NCBI GenBank assembly: GCA_009801085.1 | Contig: VNWV01000001.1 | Coordinates: 4,836,001 to 4,900,000 of the forward strand | Direction: 5' to 3' | From: Lasiodiplodia sp. COLG20 | Lineage: Eukaryota > Ascomycota > Dothideomycetes > Botryosphaeriales > Botryosphaeriaceae | DNA length: 64,000 bases | In this document: positions 56,918 through 64,000 of the stretch, one piece after another | How positions within the stretch are numbered: position 1 is the first letter of the stretch | Layout: every line of letters begins with the position of its first letter | The notes under the pieces: model-generated | What the model was told of the DNA's origin: nothing | Database searches by the model: none | Seen by the model: the letters and a program-made list of their open reading frames with translations, nothing else | Made by a program: the position numbers and the translations under genes

Positions 56918-58762
56918 TTACATCTCCTGCTGAAGCGCGGAAACTTTGTCCCACAGTGCCTCGGCATTCTGTTGCTTCACCTACAAATTGTCAGTACTGG
57001 CTTTTGCAATTCGTGAGAGACTGCTCACCTTTAGCTGAAGCATTTCAAGATCGTCGCTGTCCATGGTGCCCATGAAGAGAACAAGACCGTTCGTGGGCTT
57101 CTCGCCCTTGACGTCGCCAACCTTGAGCTCCTTCTGGATGGGGGAATTGAGAACAACACGATGCGAACCGTCTGCGCGCATGACGAAGCGTGCCTTCTTG
57201 GGAGCCTTCTTTTCAGCATCCTCTGCGGATTGCTTCTTGACATTGACCTTGAGGTTGCCAAGACCACGCTCCTTCCACTCCTTCTTGGTGTCTGAGACCT
57301 TAACGAAATTGTAGAGTTTGGCACGGCAGACGAAGATGGTCTCCTCATTCTCCTCGCCAGTTTCGACTGCAGTTGTTGTGTTAGACCCGCCGTCAAGTCG
57401 TGCTGCCGCTGACATACCATCTTGCTCGAAGAATCTTTCATCTTTCTTATCCTCTTCGTTGGTGGGACTCAGGACCTTCTCCTTTTCTTCATCACCTGCC
57501 TCATCGCCAGAGCCTTCCTCTTCTTCCTTCTCATCCTTTGGCGCACCGAAAGGCCGCGCTGGCTTATCACTCAGACCGGTGATCTTGGGGCCACTGCCAC
57601 CACCAAAGCTCGTAAGCTTTCCACCTCCGCCAAATCCACTGCCAAAGCCGCTGCTGCTGATAGCACTAAACCCGGAAGTGGCAGCGGCGAAGGGAGACTT
57701 ATTCTCCGAAGAAGTCAATCCGCCGAATGCAGAGGGCGTGCTACTACCCGAGAGGCCGGTGATCGTGGGCTTTGCAGTAGCAGTGGTAGATCCGAAGGGA
57801 CTCGAAGCAGGCTTCGATGCAACGCCGAGGGCTCCAAAGGGGGACGTCGAGGTACTCGCCAGGGCACCGAATCCGGAAGCCTTGAAAGCACTATCCGATG
57901 TTTGAGGCTGGGGCGTTGGGGACTTGCTAGCGGCCAGCGAGGCGAATGGTGAAGTCGTGGACGTGTTAGCGAATCCGCTTCCCTGTGGTATCTGAGATTT
58001 AGTTAATATCAAATATAAAGCAGTGTAAATGCCAATTGAACGCACCTTGGTTTCCGAAGTCTTGGTATCCGCCGTGTTGTTCTCCTTGCCAGACTCGGGG
58101 CTGTTGCTGTCTCTATGACGCTTTACCTTGGGCTCATCGCCAGTGGGCTTCTTTGTAGAGGCCTTCTCCGTAGCATTGGTGTCCTTCACCTCGGCAGATG
58201 CTTTGTCGCCTTCCTCTTCAAACTCCTCGCGGTTCCGCTTACCCTTGGGACTAAGCATGCCCCTCCGTGTCCGTTCCGCAGAGCTCGAAGGTGTGGATGA
58301 GCCCTCCTTGATTGTGCCATTCTTGTTCTCGGCAGAGGCCTTTCGCTTCGTGATCTCGGGCGCGTCAGCGAGGGTGACATCCCTCGAGCGCTTCCTGCCC
58401 TGCTTCTCTGCTCTGACGCCTCCCATATCCTCGAAGCTTCTCTTCTTCCGCACGCGGCCCCTCGGCTCCTCGTTGGTGTCGGGCGTCCCCACCGCGTCTT
58501 CAGCCACAGCTTCCTTCGACACGTCGGAAGCAGCGGACATCTCGTGGTCGTCGTCGGAGAGGACGTCTCTCGGCAGGCCGGCGATGGATGTTTTCTTCAG
58601 CTTCTCGCGCACAGGACGCTCAGCGCCTTCGGTATCGCTGGCTTGACCGAGGCTCTTCAACGAGCTCGTCGACGCAACCCTGTCAGCGGGGGTGATTCCG
58701 GTGGCGGCTTGGTGATCGGCGGACGTGATCTCAGGCTCCTGAGCCTGCTCGTCGCGAGCCAT
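56918..58762 (-). CDS. FG-repeat Ran-binding protein (Nup2/Yrb2-like)
   Basis: This is a nucleoporin or export cofactor that binds Ran-GTP. Four exons join in phase: 58046-58762, 57418-57991, 57029-57366 and 56918-56980, giving 563 aa. The N-terminal third is Lys/Glu-rich and disordered (VRKKRSFEDMGG, KQGRKRSRDV). The centre has scattered FG dipeptides (SGFGALAS, SPFGALGV, SAFGGLTS, SGFGSGFGGGGK). The C-terminus is a Ran-binding domain: ETIFVCRAKLYNFV, EWKERGLGNLKV, ARFVMRADGSHRVVLNSPI. The final exon encodes a short helix (NAEALWDKVSALQQEM). FG repeats plus one C-terminal RanBD fit the yeast Nup2 or Yrb2/RanBP3 group. I cannot separate the two from this alone. Confidence 0.87.
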
Positions 58763-59803
58763 TGTACAGTGAGAGTGATGGTACGGGTGCGAATCGCACA
58801 GGAGAGTGGTGCTCTTGAGCTGTCTGTCTTATCCAAAATGACGGCGTGGCCGTGCGCGCGCGCGAGCCGCCAACGAGGACGTGGGTGAGGTGGTCGGTCG
58901 GGTCTTCCGTGCGCCGGGCGATGCGGCGGGAGAGGCTCAGACAGCGGGCGGCCCTAGCTACGCGTGCGAAGCCAGCGTCAGCCAACAGCGCGCGGTGGTG
59001 AACCGGTGAGAGAAAAGACAACTGACCTGGCCAGCGACGGCGATGGAAGCGATAAGATCTGCAAGCTATGTGGGGACGGAGGTACCGCGCGACGAGGTCA
59101 GGCCCCAGCGGAATGTCAAAGGCGGCGCAGGTGTCTCAGACCCTTGATGCTAATGAGGACGGTTGTCGAACACAGGTGTTTGTGGTAGGATTGAGCTGAC
59201 GCAAGTCTTGGGCGAATGTGAAAGCGCGCTCGATAAGTCGATCAGCTCGACGCAATTTCAATAGACGGCGTGCAGGGTGAGGTAGCACAAGCGGCGACTC
59301 GGACACGCCAGCGCGACTGTGGACGGGTGCGGCAGTGAGGGGAGGTGGGCTTGTTATGGGCTTGGGGTTGGCGGCAGACGCAGGCCTGGCGGGGTGGTGT
59401 GCCAGCCGCCGTGGATATGGAAACGCGCCCGACGGGAGCCAGCACCAGCCGATGACGGGCGTCGATCCACCAAAGCCGAGTCTCCAGCTCGGCTTCATGG
59501 CCAGCCAATGTCCCCGGCTGATGTTGAATGCGACACGCACCCTCAACACAGATCTTACACGTACATTGCCTATCTGAATACCTGCAGATGTCAACCCTCC
59601 GATTGGCGCCACGCACCATGCAGCACGAATGGAGGGACGAAGGCTCCGCTTGCAAATCCTACACGCGCCGCCACTAATAAAACAGGGATCCATCTGCGAA
59701 CGGTATCGAAGCCTCCCAGCACCCAGAGCCTGCTCCAGTTTCGCCAATGGGTATTCATAAAACACGGCGCGAATTAATGTGCCAAAACAAACTCCACGCC
59801 ACT
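58763..59803. other. Intergenic, promoter of the Ran-binding protein
   Basis: About 1 kb without a supported gene. Open frames on both strands overlap one another and look like GC-rich chance frames. Confidence 0.4.
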
Positions 59804-60796
59804 CTAGCTAATGAAGCACAGGCAGCCCAAGCTCACGTAGAAAACGAACAGTGGGTACACCGCAATGCCTACACGGTTCCGGACCACGCCAGATCCACCG
59901 AGAATACTGATACCTGCAGCGAGTGACCAAGCAACCAGGGCAATGTAGACGGGTATGCGGATTATCGTGTGGACGCCAAAGGCACTGAGTATGGACGCAA
60001 TGACGAGCGGGAAGAGGGTGTAGCCAATGATGCAAACGGACTGGAGGAACGAGCTGTAGACCGTTAGTAACTGATCCCCAGCAGGTGCAGTTTGAAACTT
60101 ACATGCTGCCACCCAAGAGCTTGATTTGCAGCGTGACCATGGCCTCGCCGATCCAGACCATGGCGAAAACACCCGAGAAGACGAGCGACTTCTGCTCGTC
60201 GCGGGCGGGCCGTGAGAGGAAGAAGCTCAAGAGAAGGCAGAAGATCAACGGGCCCCAGAGATCCCAGTTGCGCAGCCCCTCGCTCATGCTTCCGTGCAGG
60301 ACCGCATCTGCGTCGGGCCAGCGTCCCACTAGGTTTCTCAAGCCTCCAGCTTGGCCGGCCTCTCCGCGCTCTTCAGCGCCCATGCCGCCCCCGCGCTGGA
60401 GCATGCCGCCCAGCAGGTATTTAGGCCACAGAACCTGACGCATCTTCTCCCATATTGCCAGCAGGTCTCTCGACAGGGTCTCCCAGACAGTTTCATCGAT
60501 CGTGTTCGTCGGCGCACGGCGGTCCTCGCCGGGGATAGAAGAGGTCAGGTAGTTTTGGGTGTCGCGATTGCCGGATGATTGAGAATTGATGTTGCCCGTG
60601 AGTGGAGCGCGGTCGGAGGTCGACTGAAGAGGGTCGTCGAGGTCGTCGAGAGTAGCTGTCTCCCAGTTCAGAGCAGTTTTCGGAACATGTTTTATCGTAG
60701 CTGCCTACCGTCATCGGGATCAATCATGTGGTCGCGCTCGATGGCGTCGTTGTCGTAAGGGTTGCTCGACTGAGTGCTGGGCATCATTCCGGCCAT
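59804..60796 (-). CDS. Yip1-domain Golgi membrane protein (YIPF6/Yip4-like)
   Basis: This is a five-helix membrane protein that works with Rab GTPases in Golgi traffic. Three exons join in phase: 60709-60796, 60103-60655 and 59804-60053, giving 296 aa. A hydrophilic N-terminus (MAGMMPSTQSSNPYDNDAIE, DDLDDPLQ) leads to TLSRDLLAIWEKMRQVLWP, then DLWGPLIFCLLLSFFLS, the D-L-W-G-P motif of the family. Helices follow: VFSGVFAMVWIGEAMVTLQ, QSVCIIGYTLFPLVIASIL, IPVYIALVAWSLAAGISI, and the C-terminal YPLFVFYVSLGCLCFIS. It is divergent from the galactose-1-phosphate uridylyltransferase gene. Confidence 0.92.
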
Positions 60797-61450
60797 GGTG
60801 AGGTCCTTTTGTTTGCTTGAAGAGGAGTTGTGAGAGCTTGAAGCGCAACGCGTCACCTGAAGCTACGTTTCGAGAACATGGAGCTCACGGCGACCAAGGG
60901 AACGCGCACGGGCCTCGTCCCGGATCAAAGTAGCAGCGGCATCCCGCGCTCGGCCTGTGATGCGCCGCGGGACGGCAAGAGCCAGGGAGCCCCTCCATGC
61001 ATTGGCACGTCATTGCCCTCAACATCTGCCCCAAACCTCCGGACCCCGCAATCCACACTTATTTTTGTCCAAACCAGATGTAAGTTGTAATTCTGCTATG
61101 TTCCGGCCTGTCACCTATTTCTCCGCTAAGATTCCGTCTATTTTCTACTCCCCTCTCCCCGCATAAACATTCGTCCCACCCCGCAATGCTCACACGGGGT
61201 TCGCCGATCACGCGGTGGGCGAGGCCTTTCCAATGCAACCGTAGCGATGGTACCCGCGCCTCATCCCATCCAACTCCGGCGCTATAAAAACAAGCTGCTC
61301 AGCTGTTCGCGTCTCGTTTATATTTTGGGACCTTTCTCCGAGATTTCTCGCTTGCATTCTTCTTTCCTTCTTTAAATATTTGCACCGCTCAACACCGCTT
61401 CGTCTGATAATTATTTTCAGCTCCGTTACTCCCCCATATTTCTAGCAAAC
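60797..61450. promoter_or_regulatory. Divergent promoter: Yip protein and GAL7 homologue
   Basis: A TATA box GCTATAAAAAC at 61280-61290 lies about 165 bp before the ATG at 61451, followed by a pyrimidine-rich leader. No specific galactose-regulator site could be recognised. Confidence 0.55.
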
Positions 61451-62724
<1,274 letters not shown>

Positions 62725-62981
62725 GTGGAGATGTAATTATTGGAAAGTTATAGAGCGTAATGATATGAGTTTTTGTTGGTGGATCGTTTCGAGAAGAGCA
62801 TACTCCCATGGACCAGCAGCGCCGGCTGTCTGCAACGGTCACTGAGCCATCAATCCACCCAGCCTCTAAGGGAACGGAGACACCGACGGTCACAGTCTGG
62901 ATATATCCGGATTAGGGCTCTTCTGTGGCATCAGACGGTCTGTCTCCCCGGTTCCTTCTTTACCTTCCTTGCCCATCCATT
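62725..62981. other. Spacer between convergent genes
   Basis: 3' flanks of GAL7 and ERG28 homologues. No gene seen. Confidence 0.4.
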
Positions 62982-63509
62982 TTATTTCACATAGAACCCA
63001 TACTGCAACGTCATCCACAAGGTTGTTCCAATGCTCACAAATACCGGTCCTGCCAAACCCTTGTTCCAGCTCGTGGTCCCAAAAACGAACCACTCGGTGC
63101 CAAAGTGCCACATGGCGACAACGTTGGTCAGCATGGCCAGCTGGTATAAGCCGGCAACTTCAATATTGTAGGCAGCATACAGGCGCACGATGCCTTGCAG
63201 CAGGGTCCAAGTACCGAAGGTGCGGCTATGCAGGGGCGTGGTTTCGCTCGGGTGCTGGTAGCCGGGCGGCGGCTTGACGCGGTCCGGACGGGGAGACAGG
63301 TAGACTTGAGAGGTGAAGTGAAGCGTGCGGTAGGCTTGGAGAATGTTGCCGACGGCAGTAACGCCGACCTATCAATCTTGTTAGTTCATCGAACTTGGGC
63401 CCTCTCGAGTAGTGAGGGCAGGTGGTGTTGAACGGGGGCTACGGACAAAAAAGAGCCATTTGGGGAGCAGGCCCTCGTGCTGGGGCAAGTATTCGAGAAG
63501 AGAGGACAT
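62982..63509 (-). CDS. ERG28: Ergosterol biosynthesis scaffold protein Erg28
   Basis: This is an ER membrane protein that tethers the C-4 demethylation enzymes of sterol synthesis. Exon 1 is 63447-63509 and exon 2 is 62982-63368, giving 149 aa, the usual size. It starts MSSLLEYLPQHEGLLPKWLFF, then GVTAVGNILQAYRT, RTFGTWTLLQGIVRLYAAYN, YQLAMLTNVVAMWHFGTEW and a C-terminal helix GPVFVSIGTTLWMTLQYGF. These match the four-helix Erg28 pattern. The first intron uses a weak GTCCGT donor, chosen because it keeps frame and joins two conserved stretches. Confidence 0.92.
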
Positions 63510-63928
63510 GGCGCCCGATATTTGGTGTTGTCGGTCGGGAAGCAAGAGAAATTAGCTACTTGCTTGTGACGTGTAAAGGAAGAGACCTCGGAGAAGGGTG
63601 TGAGGAATTGGTCAGGTTAGTTCCACGGCGCCGCGCTGGAGAGCTTGGGCCAAGCACCGGTGGTGCGACTGCGGTACCAATCGCCAGCCTGCCATTGAAT
63701 GACGAAGGTTTTCAGGTTTTCTCATACAGAGCAAAAGAATAACCAGATGAAGCAATTAAGTGTACTTTGCTGATTGTAAACGTTCAGCTCAACGTAAGCT
63801 GAGCTGCGGTTGTTCCTGCATTCTCGGTGCTGGTCCCTGCCGAGGCCAAAAAGTTCCCCAACCATGCCTGAGCTCTGCGTCCGTCCTCCGTTATCCCATC
63901 CACCGAACACCATCACCACAAGCCAACA
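63510..63928. other. Divergent promoter region at the window end
   Basis: Between the ERG28 homologue (minus) and the start of the next gene (plus). No specific site was recognised. Confidence 0.4.
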
Positions 63929-64000
63929 ATGGATGCCCTGTCCAACGTCCCTCAACCCGTCATTCTCGGCCTTGCCGGCATCGGCGCTGCCTGGGCTGCC
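63929..64000 (+). CDS. Partial gene, first 24 codons
   Basis: An ATG in good context (CAACAATGG) opens a frame MDALSNVPQPVILGLAGIG that runs off the window. The hydrophobic start suggests an N-terminal membrane anchor. Too short to identify. Confidence 0.45.
   Translation, partial: MDALSNVPQPVILGLAGIGAAWAA

Overview
The window reads as nuclear DNA of a filamentous ascomycete (Pezizomycotina). Genes carry short introns (about 45-140 nt) with GTANGT/GTGAGT donors, CTRAY-like branch points and YAG acceptors. The families are typical of moulds: fungal-specific C2H2 transcription factor, rhodopsin-domain (PTH11-like) membrane proteins, BBE-type FAD oxidases, GT1 glucosyltransferase, Erg28. TpA-rich, CpA-poor stretches around transposon remains look like RIP. 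Dothideomycetes is my best guess for the class, with low confidence. All gene models and exon joins were made by hand from splice signals and reading frame.

Left part (0.9-22.9 kb): a rhodopsin-domain protein; then two long paralogues of no recognised family (3.3-5.7 kb and 20.3-22.9 kb) that share an N-terminal globular region and a C-terminal coiled coil. Between them lie a decayed chromodomain-type Ty3/gypsy element (about 7.9-9.1 kb, with a second inverted fragment at 19.1-19.3 kb) and a compact metabolic island: MFS transporter, arylacetonitrilase-like nitrilase, Old Yellow Enzyme and, divergently, a C2H2/fungal-TF regulator. This looks like a nitrile or xenobiotic catabolic cluster with its own regulator.

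Middle (23.3-34.0 kb): a secreted BBE-type FAD oxidase, followed by six co-oriented minus-strand genes (called C1-C6 here) that encode unrecognised, charged, largely helical proteins. C4 and C6 share a W-x(3)-C...WPP module followed by coiled coil, and a looser version of that pattern can be seen in the two long paralogues. C2 carries three introns with nearly identical 3' ends and repeat-built exons. C4 has a 74-nt homopolymer in its leader. C1 and C6 share promoter and leader words. This array, together with the long paralogues, is the most likely undescribed system in the window.

Right part (34.7-64 kb): a polytopic membrane protein, a GT1 glucosyltransferase, a second BBE-type oxidase ending in an ER-retention-like RDEL, a second rhodopsin-domain protein and a secreted lysozyme/SLT-fold protein. 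Conserved housekeeping genes then follow: CX5R rhodanese-like protein, two nuclear basic proteins of unknown role, M1 leukotriene-A4-hydrolase-type aminopeptidase, a Ran-binding FG nucleoporin-like protein, a Yip1-family Golgi protein, galactose-1-phosphate uridylyltransferase, Erg28, and the first codons of one further gene at the window edge.
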